Assembly (NCBI GenBank): GCA_020636405.1
Contig: JACJXW010000005.1
Location: 310,001-374,000, forward strand
Source of the DNA: Lewinellaceae bacterium
GTDB lineage: Bacteria > Bacteroidota > Bacteroidia > Chitinophagales > Saprospiraceae
DNA length: 64,000 nucleotides
Reading direction: 5' to 3'
The notes under the pieces were generated by a model. That model ran no database searches. It saw only the letters and a list, made by a program, of their open reading frames with translations, and had not been told where the DNA came from. A program made the translations under genes and the position numbers. This document shows positions 56,850 to 64,000 of the stretch, in pieces; position 1 is the first letter of the stretch, and each line of letters starts with the position of its first letter.

Positions 56850-57713
56850 ATGCCCGCACGGATCTTATCGATTCCTTTTGCTGTTCTCGCGCTGTTTTTT
56901 CTCTACCTCACCTGGGAGGTGGATACCGGTTACAGCATTTACATTGTGCCGTTTGTGATCGCCATGGCGCTGGTCTACGTGCTCAGCCCGCAGATCAACT
57001 GGTGGTGGTACCAGCGCCGCCCGCCGGAGCTCAAGCCCAAGATACGGATGCTCATCACCCGGCACCTGCCCTATTACCAGAAACTGGTGGAAAGTGAGCA
57101 GGAACGTTTCCGCAAGCGGGTAGCCCTCTACATGGAGGCCAACAACTTCATGCCTCAGGGCATGGAAACCGTACCGGAAGACCTGCGGGCCGTCGCCGCG
57201 GCCTGCGCGGTGCAGCTCACCTTCGGGCAAAAGGACTTCCTGCTGCCTAAATTCGAAAATATCATCTTCTACCCCCATCCCTTTCCCTCTCCGCAGTACC
57301 CGAAAAATTTTCATGCTTCCGAGATCTATGAGGAAGACGGCGTCATCCTGTTCTCCGCCGAGCAATTGCTGCCGGGCTTCCTGCAACCGTTCCAGTATTA
57401 CAACATCGGCCTGCACGAATACGCCAAGGTGTTCGTCCGCTCCTACCCGGAGGAAAGCTTTCCCAAACTGGGAGAAGATGCCTGGCCTGCCCTGGAGCGC
57501 ATCAGCGGGTTCCCGCGTGCCGCCATCCAAAAATGGATCAACCTCGGCCCCATACCCGTACAGCCGGTGAGCATTGCCCACTTCTTCACCTTCCCCCAGC
57601 GGTTCCAGGCCGAGCTGCCGGAGCTCTATGAGCAGTATGCGCGCATCTTCAACCAGTCGCCGGCGCGGGAGGCCACGCCGGTGCTGGAGGACTTTCGGGA
57701 AGGGCAAGCATGA
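56850..57713 (+). CDS. MtfA/M90-like protein with degenerate zinc motif
   Basis: A 287-aa protein with two N-terminal membrane helices (residues 5-21 and 28-47) and an MtfA-like soluble domain. In MtfA peptidases the catalytic motif is HExxH. Here it reads HEYAK (His189, Glu190, Lys193), so the second zinc His is lost. FHASEIYEEDGVILFSAEQL matches the block before the motif. It is probably a non-catalytic member or one with altered metal binding. Length and layout are otherwise normal. It is divergent from the tRNA-Phe and his transcript. Confidence 0.72.
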   Translation: MPARILSIPFAVLALFFLYLTWEVDTGYSIYIVPFVIAMALVYVLSPQINWWWYQRRPPELKPKIRMLITRHLPYYQKLVESEQERFRKRVALYMEANNFMPQGMETVPEDLRAVAAACAVQLTFGQKDFLLPKFENIIFYPHPFPSPQYPKNFHASEIYEEDGVILFSAEQLLPGFLQPFQYYNIGLHEYAKVFVRSYPEESFPKLGEDAWPALERISGFPRAAIQKWINLGPIPVQPVSIAHFFTFPQRFQAELPELYEQYARIFNQSPAREATPVLEDFREGQA

Positions 57714-57760
57714 GAACCTGTTTGCATTTTCCCACCTGAAAATAATGTAACTGTTAGGGA

Positions 57761-57790
57761 TTGCCTCTCTGTTTAGAAAATAATAATTTG
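57761..57790 (+). promoter_or_regulatory. Weak candidate promoter of the cytochrome gene
   Basis: TTG (57761-57763), 19-nt spacer and ATAATTTG (57783-57790), 27 bases before the ATG at 57818. The -7 box matches the phylum pattern at six of eight positions. Confidence 0.3.
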
Positions 57791-57817
57791 CCGTCTTTGT
57801 ATCTAAAACCTCACTCA

Positions 57818-58417
57818 ATGAAAAGAACAAAGCTATTAACCACAATGGCCATGTGCCTATTCCTGTTCACTTACTGCACCGACCAGCCGCCGGCTTCATC
57901 AACGCTGGAAACGAATGCAGAGAACACCACTCCTACCCAGGAAGAACTCGCCAAAAGAGGAGAATACCTGGTCACCATCATGGGCTGCAACGACTGCCAT
58001 TCGCCCAAGCGGATGGGGGAAAAAGGGCCGGAGATCATCCCCGAGCTGATGCTGTCCGGCTATCCGGCCAGCCAGCCGTTCCCAGCGGTGGACGCCAGCC
58101 ACCTGGAGGAAGGATGGGCTATGTTCAGTCCCGACCTGACCGCCGCCGTAGGGCCCTGGGGCGTCTCCTTCGCCGCCAACATCACCTCTCATGAAACCGG
58201 TATCGGCAACTGGACGGAAGAGCAGTTCCGCAAGGCGCTGACCGAAGGAAAATCCAAAGGGCTGGAGGGTACCCGCCCGCTCCTGCCGCCCATGCCATGG
58301 TTCAATTTCACCAAGATCAAAGATGAAGACCTCAAGGCCATCTTCGCTTACCTGAAGAGTACGCCTCCGGTGGAGAATGCCGTGCCCAACCCGATCCCGC
58401 CGGGTGAACCGAATTGA
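57818..58417 (+). CDS. Single-heme cytochrome c lipoprotein
   Basis: A 199-aa exported electron carrier. The lipoprotein signal ends LFTYC (Cys20). The heme-attachment motif is CNDCH (Cys57, Cys60, His61), preceded by a GEYLVTIMGC helix as in class I cytochromes. The distal Met ligand is likely in LLPPMPWFNF near the end. It ends with DEDLKAIFAYLKSTPPVEN, the usual C-terminal helix. It probably carries electrons on the periplasmic or outer side of a membrane. I used ATG 57818 since an upstream start (57761) would add 19 residues ahead of the signal. Confidence 0.88.
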   Translation: MKRTKLLTTMAMCLFLFTYCTDQPPASSTLETNAENTTPTQEELAKRGEYLVTIMGCNDCHSPKRMGEKGPEIIPELMLSGYPASQPFPAVDASHLEEGWAMFSPDLTAAVGPWGVSFAANITSHETGIGNWTEEQFRKALTEGKSKGLEGTRPLLPPMPWFNFTKIKDEDLKAIFAYLKSTPPVENAVPNPIPPGEPN

Positions 58418-58454
58418 CAAAGCCCGGCAGCGTCCGCTCTACATGAGAAGTTCA

Positions 58455-58562
58455 CGTTAGGCGGCAATTTCCCATAGCCGCCTAACGCGGTTCTCAAGCG
58501 GTAATTTCTCATTACCGCTTGAGTTTTGCTATGGAAAGAGGATAAATCAGGTTTCGGGGGGG
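58455..58562. repeat. REP-like hairpin pair, copy 2
   Basis: Hairpin A: cgttaggcggc (58455-58465) pairs with gccgcctaacg (58477-58487), loop aatttcccata. Hairpin B: ctcaagcggtaat (58493-58505) pairs with attaccgcttgag (58511-58523). The reverse complement of 58493-58562 matches 20089-20156. Both loops carry AATTTC-type sequence. The repeat starts 38 bases after the cytochrome gene. Confidence 0.78.
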
Positions 58563-58914
58563 GATAACAGATACCTTAATTTCCCACCTGTTGTAGCCCT
58601 ACTTCTGATCATACAAAGGGCTCCAACTGATACCACGCAGAGGCGTAGTGGTTAATTCGACTCCTGCTTGCCCAGCGCCTCCACGCGAAACTTTATTTTG
58701 TACGCTCCTGCGAGAAATCCCTTTTGAGACAGCAGCCTCAATTTTACTGGTATTGTACAGTCAGTATTCAGGTTACTGTTTTAAAAAAGGACCGCAAATG
58801 GAATATTTGTCCAGATAATTGCTTATTCTGTCCAGAAGAAGTTCAGGGATCATAGCTATTTTTGAACCTATCGTTCCTTACTTGCACAGTTTACACCACC
58901 TAAACCCTTACATC
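58563..58914. other. Intergenic region with a stray IS-end-like word
   Basis: Contains accacgc-agag-gcgtagtggt (hairpin near 58633-58655) and ttttgagacagcagcctca (58722-58740), a near copy of the 15-bp end seen at 47669-47683. The ATG of the next gene is at 58915. No gene is supported here. Confidence 0.4.
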
Positions 58915-60360
58915 ATGAGATCCATTACTGCCTCTTACCTCTTTTTGCTATGCTTTTCCACGCTACTGGCCCAGCATCAACTTCCGGCGGAGCTGTTGGA
59001 GCGGTTGCCGCCTGAGATCACCGCCGAGATCCTGCCAGTCGGGCCGGAAGAGATCCTGCCGGATGATTACCGCATCATCGCCACTTACTCCAAAAGATGG
59101 GATAACGATGAAGGCGATTGGGTGCACGCCGACTCTATCGAATACACCTACGATGAAAACAACAACCAGACAGCGTTATTGACCCTGGGATGGGACGGAA
59201 CCCTTTGGAACAGATCAATTCGCGTGACGAATACTTACAATGATCAGAACCAGCAAACCTCTTACACCGAGGAGTCCTGGGATGGGGCCAGCTGGATCAA
59301 CCAAAACGGCAACAGCCAGATCCTTTGGGAATATGACGGGAATGGCAACAGAACGCTTTGGCACAGAAGAACATGGCAGGACGGGGAATGGAAGGACTAT
59401 TTCAAATTCATTTACGAGTATGACCCTGTCTCCGCCAATTTGACATCCCTAATCTTTCAATTTGCTTTGGAGCTTGGCACCCTGGAGAATGCAAACCGAG
59501 ACCTTTTTCCCTCTCATGATGGCCAGGGCAACCCCTTGATCACCATCAGGCAGTCCTGGCAGAATGGGGAGGAATGGGTAACAGATAGCCGTCTGATCGA
59601 GGAATACAACGATGACGGAAACCGCACATCCCAGCTCTCTCAGACGCCGGATGGCGAAGACTGGATAGACAGCTACAGGATAACCTACACCTATAACAAT
59701 GAAGCTCTACTCAGTAATTTAACCCGGGAAAACTGGAATACCGGCGCACAAGCCTGGATGCTGTATGAAAAAAAAGATTACAGCTACAATAGTAACGGGG
59801 ACTTGACATTGATACTGGATTCCTACCGGGACGAGAACACGGCTTCCTGGATAAGCAGTATTCGAACTGTATTTGAGTATGATGAGCAGTTTAACCTGAC
59901 CAACAGGCTGTCGCAGTTCTGGGAAAATGACCTGGCCGTTTGGACAAACAATTTTCGCGGCATTTTTTCTTCCGATACCAACGGAAACCTAAAGACCGAA
60001 GAATATCAATATTGGCTGAGGGAAGAAAACGAATGGCAAAGGGATTTCCATAGAACGTCCTACTACGAAGTTTTTGTCGACACCGAGGAAATACAGATCC
60101 TCGCCCCTTCGTCGGTCACCATCGCCCCTAACCCCGGCAATGGCCTGTTCGTGGCCCGTTTTGACCCGGCTGTTTTTTCGGGAACGGAAATTCAGGCCAC
60201 CGTATTCAACCTGATGGGGCAGCCCCTTCAGTCCTTTAAAGGGTCCCCCGCCGGCCGTTCCTTCAATATAGGGCTGGAGAGCCTTCCCGGAGGAACGTAC
60301 CTCCTGCACATACGACAAGGCCAGCTGATGGTCGTGAAAAAGGTGGTGATCATCAAATAG
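58915..60360 (+). CDS. T9SS-secreted protein of WxxxxWxxxxxYxYD-type repeats
   Basis: A 481-aa secreted protein (signal ends TLLAQ). The middle holds about seven repeats of 38-45 aa, each with a Trp pair, then a YEYDxxGN-like turn (examples: YTYDENNNQTALLT, NTYNDQNQQTSYTE, WEYDGNGNRTLWHR). They resemble YD/RHS-like repeats but are more irregular. The C-terminus (VTIAPNPGNGLFVARFD, ending PGGTYLLHIRQGQLMVVKK) is a T9SS type A sorting domain. Role unknown, perhaps adhesion. I used ATG 58915; there is an earlier in-frame start at 58819 that would precede the signal by 32 residues. Confidence 0.8.
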   Translation: MRSITASYLFLLCFSTLLAQHQLPAELLERLPPEITAEILPVGPEEILPDDYRIIATYSKRWDNDEGDWVHADSIEYTYDENNNQTALLTLGWDGTLWNRSIRVTNTYNDQNQQTSYTEESWDGASWINQNGNSQILWEYDGNGNRTLWHRRTWQDGEWKDYFKFIYEYDPVSANLTSLIFQFALELGTLENANRDLFPSHDGQGNPLITIRQSWQNGEEWVTDSRLIEEYNDDGNRTSQLSQTPDGEDWIDSYRITYTYNNEALLSNLTRENWNTGAQAWMLYEKKDYSYNSNGDLTLILDSYRDENTASWISSIRTVFEYDEQFNLTNRLSQFWENDLAVWTNNFRGIFSSDTNGNLKTEEYQYWLREENEWQRDFHRTSYYEVFVDTEEIQILAPSSVTIAPNPGNGLFVARFDPAVFSGTEIQATVFNLMGQPLQSFKGSPAGRSFNIGLESLPGGTYLLHIRQGQLMVVKKVVIIK

Positions 60361-60977
60361 GGCACTTTGAAATACCCTGTCTGCCTTTCCACAGCTCAAA
60401 TAGAAGAACTAAAACTACGGACAAGCCTGGAAATAATGCTGGATGCCGTTTTTCACCTGCCCGAGGCCTGGCCGGGTGCTGGTGAATTCGTGTAATTTTT
60501 GTTTTAATAATTGCAATTTCTCTCCGAAGAGCTTGAAAACATATAGCATCTTTGTATACATCAATTAATTTGTAAACCTATTATCCATCTACCATGATTT
60601 GAAAATCGATCAAAATACTGGCGGTTGTTTTCGCCGCGTCTATCCGTTTCACTTCCTGCTCTTCCTCCATATCCTGCAGATCCTGGTATCCGGCTTCCAC
60701 CGGCTGACGGAATATGGCTTTGGCTTCCTGACGGGCAAGGTTGTCTGGTTGCTGGTATTTGTAACGGTGGCTGTCATGTCGGGGAGGAAAAGAGAAACCA
60801 ATGAGAATGAACCGGCCTGACCATCCTCTGATCTCTTCGATAATTCCCGCTCTGACTCGTTCAGCAACTGCATCGGAAACCGTTTCCATCAGTTGTACTT
60901 CACCCGTAACTAACGGATTTTTTATTACATAAGGATAACGGTTTCCTGCGAAGAACCGTTTGTTCTCCCATAGGCTG
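60361..60977. other. Intergenic region with a possible decayed small lipoprotein gene
   Basis: From 60595 an ATG-ATT-TGA stop, then in the next frame KSIKILAVVFAASIRFTSCS looks like a lipoprotein signal with a lipobox-like FTSC. The frame closes after about 12 more residues. The tail does not match a family I recognise. A further short plus-strand ORF (60599-60820) and minus-strand ORF (60581-60889) overlap it and look random. The rest of the gap shows no repeat or RNA gene. Confidence 0.3.
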
Positions 60978-61976
60978 CTAATTCCACGCCAGCCCGCTCC
61001 GCTCCTCCCAATAGGCCTCCACCGGCATGGCCAGCCGGTTCAACTCCTCCACCTCGCCATTGGAGAGCGTTACATCGGCTGCCCGCAGGTTGGACAGCAG
61101 GTGCTCTGCCCGGGCCGCCCCGCTGAGCACCAGATGCGCCCAGGGAAGATGCAGTACGTAGGCCAAAGCGAGCGCATCTATGCCAACGCCATGATTGTCG
61201 GCCAGGCGCTTCAGCACCAGCATTTTGGGCCTGAAAGCCGGATCGGGATGGCGAGCCGTCAGGCGCCCGTTGGCCAGCGCTTCCTTGATGATGACGCCCA
61301 TGCCCCGTTCGGCGGCGGCCTGCAACTGCTGCCCGGCGGAAGGGTCCAGCATATTGAAGGTGGCCTGTACGGCGTCGAAGAGGTACTGCCCATCCATTTT
61401 GATCTCCATGGCCTTCGCCAGCACCTCCTTCTGGCCGGGGCCGCTGAGCGACAGGCCGATGGCCACGCCTTCCGCTTTAAGGGATGAAAGGCGGGTGAGC
61501 ACTTCCATATTGTCCAGCACCCCGCTGCTGAAGGTCGCCGAGTGGATCTGGTACAGCTTCAGATGGGGCAGTAAGCGCTTCGACAAGCCCCACTGCCGCT
61601 CCAGCACCGGCAGGCTGTGCTCCTTCACTTCGTGCTTTTCGGCCTCCACCTGCCAGCCGGCGGTGTAGGTATAGCCCCACTTGGAGCCCACCGCCGCTTC
61701 CGCCGCTTTCTCCGGATGTTTTTGTAACCAGGACAACAGAAAATCTTCCGCTTTCCCATAAGAGCGGGCCGCATCGAAATAACGGACGCCTTTATCAAAT
61801 GCCAGATCGAGCATTTCGTGGGTGCGCCGCTCCATGGACTCTACATTATAATCTGCCTCCAGGTCTTCCTCGTGGCCGAGGTTGATGTAACCGGGGCGCC
61901 CCAGGGCGGCCAGGCCGAGGCCGAGGCGGGGGAGGTGGAGGGAGGTGGAGCCGAAGGGGGTGGTGGGAATGGGCAT
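60978..61976 (-). CDS. Aldo/keto reductase
   Basis: A 332-aa NADPH-dependent oxidoreductase with a TIM barrel. The catalytic tetrad is visible as Asp in RYFDAARSYG, Tyr in the same block, Lys in VGSKWGY and His in YQIHSA. The fold start LGLGLAALGRPG is the usual glycine-rich beginning. It probably belongs to the group near AKR11-12 or the D-threo-aldose reductase type, which reduces sugar aldehydes or ketones. Physiological substrate unknown. Neighbours are unrelated. Confidence 0.9.
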   Translation of the reverse strand: MPIPTTPFGSTSLHLPRLGLGLAALGRPGYINLGHEEDLEADYNVESMERRTHEMLDLAFDKGVRYFDAARSYGKAEDFLLSWLQKHPEKAAEAAVGSKWGYTYTAGWQVEAEKHEVKEHSLPVLERQWGLSKRLLPHLKLYQIHSATFSSGVLDNMEVLTRLSSLKAEGVAIGLSLSGPGQKEVLAKAMEIKMDGQYLFDAVQATFNMLDPSAGQQLQAAAERGMGVIIKEALANGRLTARHPDPAFRPKMLVLKRLADNHGVGIDALALAYVLHLPWAHLVLSGAARAEHLLSNLRAADVTLSNGEVEELNRLAMPVEAYWEERSGLAWN

Positions 61977-62071
61977 GGTTGAAATTTGTATTATTAATGT
62001 AATTCAAATGAGAGCCTAAAAGTTAGGATAATTTTTTTGCTTACAAAGTCTGACTTTACTTCTCCTCAAGT

Positions 62072-62102
62072 TTGTTATGGGCCGTAACTTAGCTTAAATT
62101 TG
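62072..62102 (+). promoter_or_regulatory. Promoter before the DUF4007 remnant
   Basis: TTG (62072-62074), 20-nt spacer and TAAATTTG (62095-62102), a full phylum match. It lies five bases before the ATG, so transcription would start about at the start codon, consistent with a leaderless or near-leaderless message. Confidence 0.65.
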
Positions 62103-62106
62103 TTGG

Positions 62107-62364
62107 ATGGAGACACTGTACTTTACTGGACATGATACTTTCCATTGTAGGAACTTTTGGCTGAAGAAGGGATTGGATTTACTATGGAACGGCGGTAAAT
62201 TCGATGAAGAGGCAATGGTAGAACTTGGGGTTGGAAAGAATATGGTAAACGGCGAGCAACTTGCTGAGGAGAAGAGTAAGGGCTATCTCAGAAAGAACCG
62301 GGCAGTGGCTTCCTTTGATAAAGAAATTTGGGCTTTCCTACAACTTTCGAAAACAGAGATTTAG
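62107..62364 (+). pseudogene. Truncated DUF4007-family gene
   Basis: The first 48 residues (METLYFTGHDTFHCRNFWLK, then ELGVGKNMV) match the N-terminus of the DUF4007 family, whose members are about 300 aa. The rest of this 85-aa product diverges and ends early. DUF4007 genes are found near phosphorothioation or other defence genes in some genomes. The gene seems to be a remnant joined to another broken gene. Confidence 0.65.
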
Positions 62365-62856
62365 CAAGGCTTGCTATTCTTAATACATACTTTCCGAGTG
62401 AAAAGCGTGAAGCATTTTCCAGTAAACTTTACGCTCTTTCGAGGTACAGAGAGGAATTTTTGAAGAACTGCAGGCGCCATATAGGACGACAACTGTTATA
62501 AAGAGTGGTTTCAACGAGATTCCTACTTCCGGCTCGCATTAATGGAAATTTATGACAACACCTGTGCTATGTCACGTATGTATTTGAATCCTCCCGGACG
62601 GATTCTCCATGCCTGTCATATCGCTCAGTTTTCAGTAACAGGCAATAATAATGTTCGGAATGGCATCGTGCTGTGCGCCAATCTTCACGCTGCCTTTGAC
62701 CGAGGCTATGTGGGTATTGGGAAAGATTATGAAATCCTGGTGAACGATAAGTTGTTTGAAGAGCTACTGGTGTATACAGCATCGAAAAACTTCGAGGAGA
62801 AAGAATCTGGCTTCCTGGCAAAGGGAATTATAACTGTCTCAGGAATTGCTGGCTAA
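62322..62856 (+). pseudogene. Frameshifted HNH endonuclease remnant (HNH_2 type)
   Basis: Two frames read together give an HNH endonuclease. The frame from 62322 gives TFENRDLARLAILNTYFPSE, then SRYREEFLKN up to a stop at 62499. The next frame from 62485 gives EWFQRDSYFRLALMEIYDNT, then the HNH core ILHACHIAQFSVTGNNNVRN and CANLHAAFDRG. The N-terminus is missing and at least one frameshift separates the parts. A 104-aa piece (62542-62856) might still be translated, but the gene is decayed. Such nucleases are common in defence and mobile islands. Confidence 0.65.
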
Positions 62857-62998
62857 ACATCGAGCCGTCCACTTCGGTTAAAAACAAGATACCGGGGAAA
62901 ACAAGCACCATATACACATAGCCCCCCACTGACAAATCTCATTTGCCAATCCCCCATCTTCTGTAATTTAGGGGACTTTTGTAGTAAATGCGACCACC

Positions 62999-64000
62999 AT
63001 GGCAGAGAAAGAAAAGTCCACCGACCCGGAGCTACTGCGCAACATCGGCATTGCCGCCCACATCGACGCGGGAAAGACCACCCTTACCGAACGCATCCTC
63101 TTTTACACCGGCCGCACCCACCGCATCGGTGAAGTGCACGACGGCACCACCATCATGGACTATATGGAGGAGGAGCGCGAGCGCGGCATCACCATCACTG
63201 CCGCCGCCACCCAAACGCAGTGGGCCTGGCGGGATAATGAATATACCATCAACATCATAGACACCCCCGGCCACGTCGACTTCACCGTGGAGGTAGAACG
63301 TTCCATGCGGGTGATCGACGGGCTCATCGTCCTGTTCAGCGCGGTGCACGGGGTAGAACCCCAGTCGGAAACCGTCTGGCGGCAGGCCGACCGCTACCAT
63401 GTGCCCCGAATGGCCTTCGTCAATAAGATGGACCTGCCGGGCGCCCACTTCGAGGAGGTGATGGACCAGATGCGCCGCCGCCTGGCCACCCGCCCGGTGG
63501 CCTTGCAGATGCCGGTGGGAGAAGAAGAACATTTTCAGGGCATCATCGACCTGGTAAGTTTCCAGGCCACCATCTGGGAAGGAGAAGAAAGAAAGGTGCA
63601 AGCCGTACCGGCGGCGCTTCAGGAAGCGGCGCAGGCCGCCCGGCAGCAGATGCTGGAGGCCCTGGCCGAATACGACGAAGGCCTCTTCTCAAAAGTATTC
63701 GATGAGCCGGACGCCATCACCGAAGAGGAGATCCGGCGGGCTGTCCGGCGGGCTACCCTCCGCCGGGAGATCGTGCCGGTGCTCTGTGGTAGCGCTTATA
63801 AGAACAAAGGGGCTCAGATGGTGCTGGATGCCGTGTGCGCGTACCTGCCTTCCCCTAAAGATGTCGGAGCGGTCCAGGGTACGCACCCCCGCACCGAACT
63901 GGAAGAAAAACGCTCCCTCAGCGGAGACCAACCTTTTGCCGCCCTGGTCTTTAAGATCGCCCTCGACGACCAGCACCGCAAGATGGCCTTCTTCCGCGTC
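62999..64000 (+). CDS. fusA: Elongation factor G (partial, runs off the window)
   Basis: Translocation GTPase of the ribosome, cut at the window end (334 residues of about 700). The ATG at 62999 begins MAEKEKSTDPELLRNIGIAA. G motifs are present: AHIDAGKTT (G1), RGITI (G2), DTPGH (G3) and NKMD (G4). It reads without break to the end. A TTG-N18-TAATTTAG sequence (near 62949-62977) is a weak promoter candidate. It could be a second EF-G copy; this cannot be judged from the part seen. The upstream neighbours are the decayed HNH and DUF4007 genes. Confidence 0.93.
   Translation, partial: MAEKEKSTDPELLRNIGIAAHIDAGKTTLTERILFYTGRTHRIGEVHDGTTIMDYMEEERERGITITAAATQTQWAWRDNEYTINIIDTPGHVDFTVEVERSMRVIDGLIVLFSAVHGVEPQSETVWRQADRYHVPRMAFVNKMDLPGAHFEEVMDQMRRRLATRPVALQMPVGEEEHFQGIIDLVSFQATIWEGEERKVQAVPAALQEAAQAARQQMLEALAEYDEGLFSKVFDEPDAITEEEIRRAVRRATLRREIVPVLCGSAYKNKGAQMVLDAVCAYLPSPKDVGAVQGTHPRTELEEKRSLSGDQPFAALVFKIALDDQHRKMAFFRV

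Overview
The window is a chromosomal segment of a Bacteroidota bacterium, most likely from the Saprospiraceae/Lewinella side of the phylum. Supporting signs are a SusC/SusD pair, several secreted proteins with type IX secretion (T9SS) C-terminal sorting domains (one CHU_C-like type B, three type A), a hybrid two-component/AraC regulator, and promoters of the phylum type (TTG, 19-20 nt spacer, TAnnTTTG). Genes lack strong Shine-Dalgarno sites, also typical of the phylum. I infer the family from gene style only; no 16S gene is present.

Layout. 1-6442: structured leader, SusC/SusD pair and a secreted alpha/beta hydrolase. 6576-14822: a secreted PD40/beta-barrel metalloprotease, a secreted M14 carboxypeptidase, a sodium:solute symporter and a GH18 chitinase-like lipoprotein, which together look like extracellular polymer and peptide use. 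14892-23796: a TPR-CHAT protein, an orphan secreted protein, an operon of ECF sigma factor, anti-sigma factor and TPR/HExxH protein, and a small membrane protein. 24214-30774: a 2186-aa T9SS surface protein. 31117-33903: clpB. 34096-47421: a pappalysin-type metalloprotease, a hybrid histidine kinase/AraC regulator and a 1970-aa beta-helix surface protein. 47691-56635: a scattered histidine cluster (hisG-D-C-B, then hisH, then hisA) behind a His-codon leader attenuator and a tRNA-Phe gene. 56850-64000: a degenerate MtfA-like protein, a cytochrome c lipoprotein, a repeat-rich T9SS protein, an aldo/keto reductase, decayed DUF4007 and HNH genes, and the start of elongation factor G.

The strongest regulatory find is at 56279-56423: a 23-codon leader ORF with six consecutive His codons, alternative pairings, and a 14-bp terminator with nine T just before hisG. 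No consensus promoter lies between it and tRNA-Phe, so the his transcript may start at the tRNA promoter. Between the two is a rearranged tRNA-Phe copy invaded by four alternating copies of an 8-nt word.

The intergenic DNA is unusually rich in repeats. There are octamer arrays (GTG every 8 nt, often as inverted arms), heptamer arrays around a GC-rich core, a CGCCAAAA/TTTTGGCG palindrome family, and REP-like hairpins shared between distant loci. Several sit at stop codons and in nearly every gap of the his cluster. hisF and hisI/E are not in the window.
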